Positions 10,478 through 20,048 of a stretch of DNA of 64,000 nt are shown in pieces (positions within the stretch are counted from its first letter, which is position 1; each line of letters opens with the position of its first letter). The notes below the pieces were generated by a model. The model had not been told where the DNA came from and did not search any database. It was given only the letters and a program-made list of their open reading frames with translations. The translations under genes and the position numbers were made by a program. Source of the DNA: Prochlorococcus sp. MIT 1300 (GTDB lineage: Bacteria; Cyanobacteriota; Cyanobacteriia; PCC-6307; Cyanobiaceae); the NCBI RefSeq assembly GCF_034092375.1, contig NZ_CP139302.1, forward strand, positions 372,001 through 436,000, read 5' to 3'.

Positions 10478-11305
10478 TCATTCAGGTTGCCAATCGTCCA
10501 AAGGTTCACTTAGTTCAGTATCTTTTAGAGACGGAAGAATTTCTCTGATCAAAGGGGTCAGCTTGGAACGCACCTTAGAGCGAAAACCTATGATTGCTCT
10601 GGCTGACAAAACAAGATAAGGATTCGGCTGAGATCCAAGTGATTCTCTTAAAGGTTTCCAAGTAGTGGCTTCCTTAGATTTCAAGAGCTCAATTGGTGAT
10701 TCAAAATCATATGAATATTCCTTAGAGGACTCGGCACCGAGTCCTTCAGCAGATTTAGCCAAAGACTCTCTTACGGATAAAAGACCTTTTGCTTTTAAGG
10801 TGTCAGGAAGACCTAGAACTGGCTTGTAATAGTCAAGAAGCCTTAACTCTTCTTCTAAAAGGATCGCCCAAACACCTCTCTCTCCTTCTAAAAGGTCGAA
10901 TTTGGATTCAGCCTCGTCCATAGAGTCTAAATAAAAGCGTAGCCAGCGGTAATAGGACTTTTCTTGAATTGATTTTCGAACTGAATGTTTCTGTTTAACA
11001 ATTTCAGGTAAAACCGACTCTGCTTTTCTTAGGAATTGCCGATCTTCTCTTTCGAGATTGATGGCTCCCCAACGCTGACGGTAATCCCAAAGCTCTGCAT
11101 AACGGTTAACTTCATCTGTTGACCAGCCGAGAGCCTTAAGCTCCTCGGCTCTATGAGTTGTTTCCTTTGCCACGTGAATTGTTCGTATTATTTCTAGGAA
11201 GGTTAAACGGCAGTAGGCATTCTGGGAACTGCTGTATATATACGGATATGGGTATTTTTCTCGAACTGCTATAAACGACTGGAAACCAGAGATCTCCTTC
11301 AACAA
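10478..11305 (-). CDS. Conserved-looking hypothetical protein, mostly helical
   Basis: A 275-aa protein with no family I recognise. It is rich in charged residues, with a helical segment around residues 60-150 (ELKALGWSTDEVNRYAELWD, then RWGAINLEREDR). No signal peptide, membrane helix or catalytic motif is visible. The N-terminal 35 residues look less ordered, so the true start could be internal. It is 38 bases upstream of metY on the same strand and may be co-transcribed. Confidence 0.75.
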   Translation of the reverse strand: MLKEISGFQSFIAVREKYPYPYIYSSSQNAYCRLTFLEIIRTIHVAKETTHRAEELKALGWSTDEVNRYAELWDYRQRWGAINLEREDRQFLRKAESVLPEIVKQKHSVRKSIQEKSYYRWLRFYLDSMDEAESKFDLLEGERGVWAILLEEELRLLDYYKPVLGLPDTLKAKGLLSVRESLAKSAEGLGAESSKEYSYDFESPIELLKSKEATTWKPLRESLGSQPNPYLVLSARAIIGFRSKVRSKLTPLIREILPSLKDTELSEPLDDWQPE

Positions 11306-11443
11306 CCTGATAGTGAAATACCCAGTTATATAATTTAGAGATATGGATGAACTACTGTCTTTACTTAAAGAAGTGATTAGAAGAGTTGGCTCAGGAAAAG
11401 TAGCCGAAATAAATATAGATATTATATATTTGAAAAAGTCAAT

Positions 11444-11977
11444 TTAAGGGGTGAAGAAATTAGCTCTTGAGTGGAAGTCAACCTTATTTTCATTGTGATG
11501 ATTAGACCAATATGATAACCCTTTGTCTTTTATATCCAAAATAGTTGCAATACTAATTTCTAATGGAGAAGAGTCTGGCAACCAGCCCTTAGGATCAATT
11601 GAGATAGTAAGTCTAAAATGGTCTTTTGCCATAGAAAAGTCAACCAGTTGTGACTTGATATTCGCTAGCTTTTGTTTGCCTTTTCTATAATCTGAAAAGT
11701 AATGCAAAGAATAAGATCCATTATAATTAAATGAATGCTGCCAATAAGCGGTGGATTCTGGAATTGAAAAAAATATTTCAAAGCTGGTAGATTCGTAATT
11801 ATCAGAATCTAATAAAATGGATTGTTCCCAATCATCTAGACTGACAAGATAACTGAGTTCTATAAAGCAACCTTCCTTCCAAAAATAAGAAGCAATCACA
11901 GAGCAATGTAAAAGTTCCTCCTTTACGAAGGGTATAAGAGGAATTATTTGGTTAATCATTTTAGAATACCTGGACAT
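11444..11977 (-). CDS. DOMON-like domain protein
   Basis: About 177 aa if translated from the ATG at 11977, which overlaps the stop of the upstream kinase gene as TAATG (translational coupling). The core has the cyanobacterial DOMON-like pattern: a short acidic segment, TSFEIFFSIPESTAYWQ, then SYSLHYFSDYRKGKQK, and a C-terminal WLPDSSPLEISIATILD. DOMON folds bind sugars or haem; here sugar binding is a guess from context. A TTG 42 bases upstream would give a longer form but lies inside the previous gene. Confidence 0.78.
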   Translation of the reverse strand: MSRYSKMINQIIPLIPFVKEELLHCSVIASYFWKEGCFIELSYLVSLDDWEQSILLDSDNYESTSFEIFFSIPESTAYWQHSFNYNGSYSLHYFSDYRKGKQKLANIKSQLVDFSMAKDHFRLTISIDPKGWLPDSSPLEISIATILDIKDKGLSYWSNHHNENKVDFHSRANFFTP

Positions 11978-13137
11978 TACATGCTCCCCCGATATGATTG
12001 TATGATTTTCTCTATGCAAGTAAAATTAGAGTCAACACTCAAAAATAATTTGAATTGTACCTCGGCTCTAGCTAGATTTTGATCCTTATATAAAGTTTTA
12101 AAATACGTATTGTCATACAGGTAATCATTTAGGAAACGAAGGCCCAGTTCAAAAGGCAAGGATCTAATTGAGTGAGCAAGGTAAGAGAAGTCATTAGGCG
12201 TAAAAAACGGATTGTCTATAGAAAAGTATCCGTTTAAAAAAGAATCTAAAATCTCGAGATCAATAAAAACTTTATCCAAAGATGACGACTCCTCTCCGGA
12301 TTTATTCGCTATAGATCGAACACAATCACCAATGTCATGTATTAGGTAGCCTGGCTGTACTGTATCCAGGTCTATCATTGCAATAATCTTATTAGAGTCT
12401 ACATCAAACAAAAAGTTATTGATTTTTGGATCTCCATGAACAGGAAGCAAATTTAACTTTTTCCTTTTTATGCATTGATCGACGATAATTGCCTTGCTCC
12501 TTTCTTCCTGTACTAGTCGATTAAGAGCTAAAACACGTTTTACATTCTCTTTTGATATTTCGGATAGTTTTTTATTTAGAGGAAGGGAGTCATAAGTTTC
12601 TAGAGATTTATGAGCGACATGAAAGTCATTAATTACATATTCTAAATTTTGTAAAGGCAAATCACTTAATAAAAGATGGAATTTAACCAAACCAACTCCA
12701 AATTCATAAGGACTAATGTGCTCTGGTATTACTTCGTAATTGGAGGAAGATTCGATATAGGTTAATACCCTCCATTTTTCACCTTTAAAAGAAATCAGAT
12801 TATTACCTGAAATTCGACTGGAAAGTAATTTTGGGCAATGCAATTGAGGACTTGGTAACGAGTTATTTGTGAAAATGGTGGACCTGCTTATATGAGATGA
12901 GATAATAGACAAATTGTTATTGAGTCGACTTATATCTTCAAAGGCCTTCTTGCTAAGTTTCTGAAGAATATAATAGCTTTTAAGGGTACTCGTATTTAGC
13001 TTAACAAGGTAAGTTTCATTTATATTTCCGTTACCAATAGGTTCAATAGAATAAATGTCCTGCTTCTTAAAAAAATAGGAAGCTACTTGCTCTAACTCTA
13101 AATAATTGTGATCTGTGATAGAAGAAATGGGTTTCAA
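11977..13137 (-). CDS. Sugar-kinase-like phosphotransferase (NahK/APH superfamily)
   Basis: A 386-aa member of the phosphotransferase-enzyme superfamily. Catalytic motif PVHGDPKINNFLFD and the metal-binding AMIDLDTVQPGYLIHDIGD resemble N-acetylhexosamine 1-kinase (NahK) and its homologues more than drug-modifying APHs. The frame starts at a TTG at 13137 after an AT-rich leader; no better ATG precedes the conserved region. It lies 79 bases after the dehydrogenase-like gene and overlaps the DOMON-like gene, so these three form a minus-strand operon opposite stpA. Confidence 0.82.
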   Translation of the reverse strand: MKPISSITDHNYLELEQVASYFFKKQDIYSIEPIGNGNINETYLVKLNTSTLKSYYILQKLSKKAFEDISRLNNNLSIISSHISRSTIFTNNSLPSPQLHCPKLLSSRISGNNLISFKGEKWRVLTYIESSSNYEVIPEHISPYEFGVGLVKFHLLLSDLPLQNLEYVINDFHVAHKSLETYDSLPLNKKLSEISKENVKRVLALNRLVQEERSKAIIVDQCIKRKKLNLLPVHGDPKINNFLFDVDSNKIIAMIDLDTVQPGYLIHDIGDCVRSIANKSGEESSSLDKVFIDLEILDSFLNGYFSIDNPFFTPNDFSYLAHSIRSLPFELGLRFLNDYLYDNTYFKTLYKDQNLARAEVQFKLFLSVDSNFTCIEKIIQSYRGSM

Positions 13138-13216
13138 AAAATTGATCTAATGAAATTGATGTGGACTGATCTAGAAGACCCCTCAAGTTAAGATACATTC
13201 ATATATTACCTATGCT

Positions 13217-14737
13217 TTACGAGTTAGCAAACATATCTTCAATTTTTTGCATAGCAAGAAGATATATCTCATCGCTGCTTTCCCTAGGATAAGATGATTT
13301 GTAATTAAGATATTTTTCAAACCCCTTCGCCTGAGTTCTTTTTACTGCGTCAACTAATATTTTCATTGATGAGGTGTCATCAGGATTATTAATTGCTTCT
13401 GAATACGCACGGCTGTGTGTAGGTCGAACAGATTCCTGACAATAGTTTGTTAATTCTCTACTTTCTGTAAAAACTTTATATACTAAAGTTTTTAAATCTC
13501 TATTGCCATAAATCGAAGCATACAAAAGGTTAACCATAGAAGAATCATGCAGGGGTATAGAATAGTTCTTTCTCACCTTTGGCCAAAACTGAAGAGATTT
13601 TAAACCTTCTAGAGCTCTTATATTAAGATTGTGATTACGGCACCACAAATTGAATTCATCAATATCTTTAGGACACCTTTTATGACTGTACATCTCCTTA
13701 GCAAGTATTTGACCAGCCTGAAAATTTCTAGTAGGAACAGCTGAAATAGGTAACATCATACTGCCTCGTACATCAGCTACCATTGCTGTAAGTTGGGAAA
13801 AAGTGTGGTCTCTTACTTTCTCCATTTGACCGTCTCTAACCAATGCCGCCTCAATCTTCTGAACACCGTAACCTAACTCTGTAAGAGGAAATGGTTGTAA
13901 ATTATACAATGCATATCTATCTGTTCTTGACATAGAAACACTGGCTGCCTGGTCTAAACATTGTTCAAGAAGCAATGTTAATAATGTTGGCAATACTCCA
14001 GGATTACTTCGGTGGTATTCATATCCAAATCCTGCAAAGATGGAAGACATATTTTTAGCAGCTTTGAGATATTGACCTTCAACATTGTGAACTCCAGACG
14101 AGACTTGAATGTTTGGAGAAAGTTTGTCGAGTAACTTTGCTCCAAAAAGAGCCGTTAGGGCATTTGGGTGACAGAAATTTGCGGTAAAGCTATCTAAAGG
14201 ATTACGGAGGGATCCATGACGATGAAAACCAGAGAAGAAAGCTAATTCAGGTTCGATTTCGCAAAGGATGTAAGATGAATCTGTGGATTGGTTGTTGGAA
14301 AAGGAACCTGACAAACAACCAAATACCACATTGGGCCTATGTAACTGAGATCGTAATTTGCAAGCAAGAGCAAGGTCCTCTTCAATATGGTTACTGTTGG
14401 CACTTAGGATTACAAGTTCGCATCTTAGGATAAGATCACAGAGATTGTTATTAACTTCTACGTTGTTCTCCAGATGAGTAGACATACTTTTAATTGAGGA
14501 CACATGTTTTTGATCCATGCCCTCAATGGTCGATCGATCAAATGCTCCCATGAGGCTCCTGCCTGGTCTAGGAGCTAACAACAAACTGCTACCATCAGTT
14601 TGCATTGCACAGTTGTATGCCAATGAAGCAGGATAAAGGCCAACGCTATAAAAACCTACCTTGCCTGTTGAAAGTTCTAGAATCCTCCTCCGGATGGAGT
14701 TCTCGTCAGATGCATTGGTAAAAAAATCATTTTTCAT
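13217..14737 (-). CDS. Unassigned 506-aa protein with dehydrogenase-like layout
   Basis: Not recognised with certainty. The N-terminal 30-140 region looks Rossmann-like (KVGFYSVGLYPASLA strand-turn-helix, later LVILSANSNHIEED and NVVFGCLSGSF), and the middle GVHNVEGQYLKAAKNMSSIF recalls the helical C-terminal domain of glycerol-3-phosphate and 6-phosphogluconate dehydrogenases. The canonical GxGxxG is degenerate, so this is inference. A strong GGAGGT ribosome site precedes the ATG. It is divergent from stpA with a 152-base shared promoter region, suggesting a role in the same solute pathway, for example in supplying or sensing glycerol 3-phosphate. Confidence 0.7.
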   Translation of the reverse strand: MKNDFFTNASDENSIRRRILELSTGKVGFYSVGLYPASLAYNCAMQTDGSSLLLAPRPGRSLMGAFDRSTIEGMDQKHVSSIKSMSTHLENNVEVNNNLCDLILRCELVILSANSNHIEEDLALACKLRSQLHRPNVVFGCLSGSFSNNQSTDSSYILCEIEPELAFFSGFHRHGSLRNPLDSFTANFCHPNALTALFGAKLLDKLSPNIQVSSGVHNVEGQYLKAAKNMSSIFAGFGYEYHRSNPGVLPTLLTLLLEQCLDQAASVSMSRTDRYALYNLQPFPLTELGYGVQKIEAALVRDGQMEKVRDHTFSQLTAMVADVRGSMMLPISAVPTRNFQAGQILAKEMYSHKRCPKDIDEFNLWCRNHNLNIRALEGLKSLQFWPKVRKNYSIPLHDSSMVNLLYASIYGNRDLKTLVYKVFTESRELTNYCQESVRPTHSRAYSEAINNPDDTSSMKILVDAVKRTQAKGFEKYLNYKSSYPRESSDEIYLLAMQKIEDMFANS

Positions 14738-14889
14738 TCGACCTCCAGGTTTTAAAATTCATCATGAAAGAAAAAAAGAAATTAAACGAATTTCACACCT
14801 TCAAATGGATAGAGTTCTAATGCTAAGCCAAAATATCGAATCTTGCAAAATGCATTTTAAACAAAGATACCTTATAAATTGGACATATT

Positions 14890-16095
14890 ATGAATAAGCA
14901 CATTAAGACCCATCTAAGGTCACTATTATCTAATAAGGGAAAATGGCTAATAGTCCAAGATCTGGACGGCGTATGTATACCGTTAGTACATGATCCTCTT
15001 AATAGAGTCCTGGATTCGTCCTATATATATTCAGCAGCAAAACTAGGTTCTCATTTTAGAGTTTTAACTAATGGAGAACATGAGGGTTCAAGAGGTGTTA
15101 ACCGCTTAGTAGAAAAGGCCTTACAGAAGAATCAAAATACATCTGATCAAGCCCTTTATCTACCAGGTCTGGCTGCTGGTGGAATCCAATTTCAAACTAA
15201 ACAAGGAAAGGTGAGCCATCCAGGAGTATCAAAAGAGGAAGTTTTCTTTCTATCTCAAGTACCTAATATCCTTTATAGCCTATTAATAGAAGAGTTAGTA
15301 AACATATTTCCAGAGACACCGAATGAGAAATTGAATAAGCTTGCTACAAATTCGATTCTCGACACCGAACTTTCTCCCACAATAAATTTGAATGCATTAT
15401 TTAATGACATAGCATTAGAAGTAAAAGACAAAGTCAGGCTTCAGCATAGTATTCATTCAATAATGCAGAAAGTCATTTCATCGGCTGAGGAGAGTGGCTT
15501 AACAGATAGTTTCTTTCTACATATTGCACCCAACCTAGGACAGAAGGATCAGAAAGAAATCCCTAAACTTGCTACTCACGATGACATAGGTACAACCGAT
15601 ATACAATTCATGATAAGAGGTGCCAAAAAGGAAGCTGGTTTGTTAGTACTAATAAATGAATATCTATACAACAAATATAATGAGTACCCTTTTGGAGATA
15701 GTTTTAATGTTAGAGATGCACCATCAACGTTAGAAGAACTACTAGATCTATGTGTATCTAAGATTCCAAAGAGTAAGATGCCATTACTAGTAGGTGTAGG
15801 GGATACGATTACCTCTAATTGGTGTACTGAACAAAAAAAATGGCTTAGAGGAGGAAGTGACAGAGGTTTCCTTACATTAATAATGAGATTAGGCAAGAAA
15901 TATGAGCAGGACAATTTAGTTTTAGTAGTAGATAGTAGTGACGGAGAGGTTAATAGACCAAGTCTAAAGAATGGTAATCTCGACGGGATCAGCGACATTG
16001 AAGATGAATTGAAGTTTGATTATATTTTTACCGATGGGCCAACAGAATATATCACCTGGTTCAACACACTTTCGAATCAACTTATCATCCAATAG
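14890..16095 (+). CDS. stpA: Glucosylglycerol 3-phosphatase (StpA/GgpP family)
   Basis: Phosphatase releasing the compatible solute glucosylglycerol from glucosylglycerol 3-phosphate, 401 aa. Visible: N-terminal HAD-like motif LIVQDLDGVCIPLVHDP, RVLTNGEHEGSRGVNRLVEK, YLPGLAAGGIQFQ, the central DIGTTDIQFMIRGAKKEAG and the C-terminal MPLLVGVGDTITS with RGGSDRGFLTLI. These match the cyanobacterial StpA family over full length. The synthase (GgpS) is not in the window. Divergent neighbours encode a dehydrogenase-like protein, a sugar-kinase-like protein and a DOMON-like protein. Confidence 0.92.
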   Translation: MNKHIKTHLRSLLSNKGKWLIVQDLDGVCIPLVHDPLNRVLDSSYIYSAAKLGSHFRVLTNGEHEGSRGVNRLVEKALQKNQNTSDQALYLPGLAAGGIQFQTKQGKVSHPGVSKEEVFFLSQVPNILYSLLIEELVNIFPETPNEKLNKLATNSILDTELSPTINLNALFNDIALEVKDKVRLQHSIHSIMQKVISSAEESGLTDSFFLHIAPNLGQKDQKEIPKLATHDDIGTTDIQFMIRGAKKEAGLLVLINEYLYNKYNEYPFGDSFNVRDAPSTLEELLDLCVSKIPKSKMPLLVGVGDTITSNWCTEQKKWLRGGSDRGFLTLIMRLGKKYEQDNLVLVVDSSDGEVNRPSLKNGNLDGISDIEDELKFDYIFTDGPTEYITWFNTLSNQLIIQ

Positions 16096-16228
16096 TTGTT
16101 GTGTGCAATGAAAGCATTAAACTCTTAGTAGTAAGTTTTTTCTATTACAAAAAATTTTAATGGCTTCTCATAAGAATTGTTCTTAGCAAGAATATAAGAA
16201 GATTTTATTAATTCCTAATCAATTTACA

Positions 16229-17164
16229 ATGTTTCCAAAGTTTGTAGGTCCTGCTCGCGTAGCCCCAGAAGTTCTTCAGGTTAACCTTGGATATCGCTGT
16301 AACCAAAGATGTACACATTGCCACGTTAACGCTAGTCCAGAAAGAGAAGAAATGATGTCTGGCGAATTAATTCCTAAGTTACTTGATGTACTGGACCTAT
16401 ATAGAATCAAGGTTTTAGACATTACTGGAGGAGCACCAGAATTACATCCACATTTCAAATCGCTTGCTGAGCAAGCAAGAAGTAAAGAAGTAGAGGTTAT
16501 TGATAGATGTAATCTCACCATACTCTTTGAGAATGAGCAAAAAGAGCTGGCAAACTTCTTAGCTAATAACAAGATAACGATAGTAGCTTCCTTACCTTGT
16601 TATTCTCAAGAGAATGTAGACAAACAGAGAGGGGAAGGTGTTTTTGAAAAAAGCATTAGAGCGCTAAATATACTAAATGGACTTGGCTATGGGAAGAGGG
16701 ATACTGGCCTTACGTTAAACCTAGTATATAATCCAGTGGGCATGTCTTTACCCCCTGAACAAAAGGAACTGGAGGAACAATATAGAAATCAACTAAGAAA
16801 CAGCTATCGAATTGAATTTTCAAACTTGATAACAATTACAAACATGCCTATACAAAGGTTTTCGAATGAACTAAAACGTAATGGGAATTATAATGAATAT
16901 ATGAATCTATTAATAAGAAAGTATAATCCCAACAATCTAGAGCATCTTATGTGTAGAAACATAATTAGTGTAGATTGGCAAGGTAAGCTTTATGACTGCG
17001 ACTTCAACCAACAACTAGGAATAGGAGTTAAAACAGGGCCTAGAAACATAGACGAACTCCTTCACCACAAAACCGATTTTGAGGGAAATCAAATAGCTTT
17101 TGGAAGTCATTGCTATGGATGTACTGCTGGAAGTGGATCAAGCTGCTCAGGCTCTCTCCTGTAG
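16229..17164 (+). CDS. arsS: Arsenosugar biosynthesis radical SAM protein ArsS
   Basis: Radical SAM enzyme of 311 aa. The cluster-binding motif CNQRCTHC is at Cys24, Cys28 and Cys31, followed by ITGGAPELHPHF (the SAM-binding GGAPE variant). The C-terminal half has the DUF3641-type cysteines: LMCRNIISVDWQGKLYDCDF and the end HCYGCTAGSGSSCSG. This full pattern is that of ArsS, which transfers an adenosyl group in the arsenosugar pathway. No arsM methyltransferase is adjacent. It is convergent with the Fur-family gene. Confidence 0.9.
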   Translation: MFPKFVGPARVAPEVLQVNLGYRCNQRCTHCHVNASPEREEMMSGELIPKLLDVLDLYRIKVLDITGGAPELHPHFKSLAEQARSKEVEVIDRCNLTILFENEQKELANFLANNKITIVASLPCYSQENVDKQRGEGVFEKSIRALNILNGLGYGKRDTGLTLNLVYNPVGMSLPPEQKELEEQYRNQLRNSYRIEFSNLITITNMPIQRFSNELKRNGNYNEYMNLLIRKYNPNNLEHLMCRNIISVDWQGKLYDCDFNQQLGIGVKTGPRNIDELLHHKTDFEGNQIAFGSHCYGCTAGSGSSCSGSLL

Positions 17165-17185
17165 GGAAAATGAGAAAATAACAAA

Positions 17186-17650
17186 TTAACTTTTACTTGT
17201 CTGACATTTAGGACAAATAGCTCTCACATTTAAGGTGGATTCCACTAAATGAAAACCAATCCTCTCAGCAGCTATTCTTCCCTCTAATAAAACCTGTTCA
17301 CTTTCAAATTCTTCAGTTCTACCACACCTTACACAAACTAAATGATGATGATCAGGGTGATCATGACTGGCAAGCTCAAATCTATGACCTCCTTCAGTTA
17401 GTTCAAGCTCATGTAAAAACCCCATATCGACCAGTAAACGCAGAGTTCGATATATGGTTGCCAGTGAAACCTTTAATTTTGCATTGACGAGATATTGATG
17501 GACATCCTCTGCACTCAAATGTGAACCAGATCCAATATTTTGAAATAGCTCTAGGACTCGACGCCTCTGAGGAGTCATCCGCCTACCATCCTTGTGCAAG
17601 CCTACCTGAAGTGGTGGTTCAGAGATAGAGCGTGGGGAGGAGGAAGTCAA
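17186..17650 (-). CDS. Fur-family transcriptional regulator
   Basis: Metal-responsive repressor of 154 aa. N-terminal winged helix begins at RRMTPQRRRVLELF and contains SLATIYRTLRLL as recognition region; the His-rich HDHPDHHHLVC metal site and two CxxC pairs (CVRC and CPKC) follow. Whether it senses iron, zinc or peroxide cannot be decided from sequence alone. The frame opens with TTG at 17650; translation from the Met at residue 25 is possible but would remove part of the N-terminal arm. Divergent from the isochorismatase-like gene across about 160 bases. Confidence 0.9.
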   Translation of the reverse strand: MTSSSPRSISEPPLQVGLHKDGRRMTPQRRRVLELFQNIGSGSHLSAEDVHQYLVNAKLKVSLATIYRTLRLLVDMGFLHELELTEGGHRFELASHDHPDHHHLVCVRCGRTEEFESEQVLLEGRIAAERIGFHLVESTLNVRAICPKCQTSKS

Positions 17651-17808
17651 GCCAACTCCAGCAGATCTTTCTCAATAGTAGCCACTAATGAGAGTGATCG
17701 GTAGTGCTTTTACAAGAGTCAAAATTCTGAAATTTTGTTTTATTGGCTGTAGAGTAAAGCTAAGTTTTAAACAATGAATGCTCCAGCTAATTTTAGCCTA
17801 GGTTTATT

Positions 17809-18363
17809 ATGAAAGATTTTTCTACTATAGACGGTGATGAAGGAATATTGTTGTTGGTAGTTGATGTACAAGAAAAACTATTAAATGTGATACCTGAAAA
17901 ACAAAAAGTTTTAACAAGCATTATAAGACTTATAAAGTTTGCGAATCATACAGACATTGATATATTGCTGACCGAACAATATCCAAAAGGGTTGGGCAGA
18001 ACAATAGAAACTATAAAGAAGCTTATTGCCAGAGAACCTTTTGCGAAGACTACCTTTAGTGCTATTGGTGCGGAAGGTTTAATGACAAAGATTGAAGAGC
18101 TTGGAATTAACAATATAATAGTTTGTGGAATAGAGGCCCACATTTGTGTGCAGCAAACAGTTATAGATTTAACCAATAGGGGTTATAGAGTTTATATCCC
18201 GATTGATTCTATATCTAGTAGAAATAATCAAGACAAAAGCGTTGCTATTAACAGAATGGAACATGCCGGTGGAATCATAAGCACGACAGAATCAGTTATA
18301 TACGAGTTTATAAAAGATTCTAAACACCCTTGCTTTAAAGAAATAGTGAAATTAATCAAATGA
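17809..18363 (+). CDS. Isochorismatase-like cysteine hydrolase
   Basis: 184-aa hydrolase of the isochorismatase/nicotinamidase superfamily. Catalytic Asp in LLVVDVQEKLL, Lys in EPFAKTTFSA, and nucleophile Cys in GIEAHICVQQTVIDL form the triad. Substrate is unknown; members include nicotinamidases, ureidoacrylate and YcaC-like hydrolases, and the sequence most resembles the latter uncharacterised branch. Single gene, shares its upstream region with the Fur-family gene. Confidence 0.88.
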   Translation: MKDFSTIDGDEGILLLVVDVQEKLLNVIPEKQKVLTSIIRLIKFANHTDIDILLTEQYPKGLGRTIETIKKLIAREPFAKTTFSAIGAEGLMTKIEELGINNIIVCGIEAHICVQQTVIDLTNRGYRVYIPIDSISSRNNQDKSVAINRMEHAGGIISTTESVIYEFIKDSKHPCFKEIVKLIK

Positions 18364-18524
18364 CTAAAAACTAAATCGTAAAACTATAATTAAAGAACTA
18401 GGAGTGAATATTTCTATCCAAACCCAGGTGAAACTGATATAAGGGTAAAGAAATAAATGGAGTTATTTCTGGCTTAATTCGCTTATAGGCGGCAAAGTGG
18501 ATAAAGATAACATTCTTGAAATCA

Positions 18525-19595
18525 ATGCCAAGCTGGATCCAAATCCCTTCAGAGGCGTTTACTGAGACGTCAGTAGAGAATATCTATAATGCGGTGACTC
18601 AGTTTATATTAATTCTTCTAGCTGGCTTTCTTTTCACATTAATACTCAAAAGAATAACCAGGTTTACTTTATTGAGGCTTGCATCTAAGACAAAAAGTGA
18701 AACAGACGATTATGTTGCCTGGATAATTATTGGAGCTATTAAACCACTATGTTATCTGGCTACTTTTATTATTGCCTGGGAAGTTTTTCCAATATCTGAG
18801 TCTATTGATGTATTCGTATATGGTTTAATAAAATTGATTGTATTAGTTATTTTAATTCGCTTAATCAATAAAATTTTATTTAGGCTAATACAACGCATGA
18901 CATTAAAAATCGACGATACATCAATTAGCAATATGTTGCGTGCTTTAACTCCCATGATCCGCGCTGTGGTCTGGAGTATTGGCTCAGTATTTTACCTGCA
19001 GAATATGGGCGTTCAAATGGCAGCGATCTGGGCATTACTTAGTGCGGGTGGAATTGGTGCAGGGTTAGCACTAAGAGAACCTGTTCTTGAGTTCTTTGAA
19101 TACATAACAATATTACTAGACAAGCCCTTTCAAAATGGAGAGTTTATAAACATTGGAGATGTCTGGGCAACAGTTGAGAGAGTTGGTGTTAGGTCAACTC
19201 GTCTTAGGAGTCTTAATGGAGAAGTAATCGTCATGAGCAATAGTTCTCTTATGAATGGAACAATATCTAATTATGCTCAGATGAAGAAAAGAAGAATTGT
19301 GCACAGACTGGGAGTTGTTTATGAAACATCACAAGAAAATATGACAAGAATTCCATCTCTGATAAAAACAATTGTAGAAAAGACAGAAGGTGCTTTATTT
19401 GACAGATGTCATTTTGTCGAATTCGGTAGTTTTAGTTTGGATTTTGAGCTTGTATATTGCATACCAACTAATGATTACCTTCTAGCAATGAATGCTCAAG
19501 AGCAAATAAACCTAGAAATCATGCGTATATTTGAGTATGAACAAATTCAATTTGCTTTCCCAACAAGTACAATAAATATAAATAGAGCTGAGTAA
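18525..19595 (+). CDS. MscS-type mechanosensitive ion channel family protein
   Basis: About 356 aa with four or five membrane helices followed by the MscS pore helix and beta domain (LSAGGIGAGLALREPVLEFF, then GDVWATVERVGVRSTRLRSL and the MSNSSLMNG segment). Such channels relieve osmotic pressure on downshock, which suits a cell making glucosylglycerol. I chose the ATG at 18525 over a TTG nine bases earlier. Monocistronic by spacing. Confidence 0.9.
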   Translation: MPSWIQIPSEAFTETSVENIYNAVTQFILILLAGFLFTLILKRITRFTLLRLASKTKSETDDYVAWIIIGAIKPLCYLATFIIAWEVFPISESIDVFVYGLIKLIVLVILIRLINKILFRLIQRMTLKIDDTSISNMLRALTPMIRAVVWSIGSVFYLQNMGVQMAAIWALLSAGGIGAGLALREPVLEFFEYITILLDKPFQNGEFINIGDVWATVERVGVRSTRLRSLNGEVIVMSNSSLMNGTISNYAQMKKRRIVHRLGVVYETSQENMTRIPSLIKTIVEKTEGALFDRCHFVEFGSFSLDFELVYCIPTNDYLLAMNAQEQINLEIMRIFEYEQIQFAFPTSTININRAE

Positions 19596-19645
19596 AATTG
19601 TATAAAATATCTTATATAGAAAGAAGTAGGTTAATACAATTATTT

Positions 19646-19801
19646 CTATTTAGAAAGTTTCTTGTGAGTCTTATCTGCTTTGCGTATTAGTTTTTTAGCT
19701 TCTTCTCGAGAAGTGCAGAGCTCAGCCTTCATTGCAAGCTTAACCAATTTTTCATGTTGTTTGTCTTTGTTCAAAATAACCTTTTTTTTTCATAATAGCA
19801 T
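19646..19801 (-). CDS. Small basic protein, possible homopolymer frameshift at its 5' end
   Basis: Read on the minus strand, a 42-codon frame starts at TTG 19774 and encodes a Lys-rich peptide ending in REEAKKLIRKADKTHKKLSK. Immediately upstream is ATG (19799-19801) followed by nine A residues (T run 19782-19790). With eight A residues that ATG would run directly into the long frame. So the gene is either read from TTG, slips on the A run, or the run length is wrong or mutated. No function can be proposed. Confidence 0.4.
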
Positions 19802-20048
19802 ATGATCGAATTCTTGCAGGTCTCCCAGGTAAAGGATTATTTGCCGTGGGTTTTCATCTAAAAGGAACAAACACGAGTTTTAATCTATCAGGTTTTTACT
19901 TAGGCGGTATATTTCATTATTTAAAATAAAGTTTTCCTTTGAAGGCAAGAATAACAAATTAGAATAATTTTCGTTCAATTCTGATTGCATTATAAGATTC
20001 GCTAGTTATAGTATCTTTTTTTAAAAGCTAGAAAATGGTTATTCTAAA

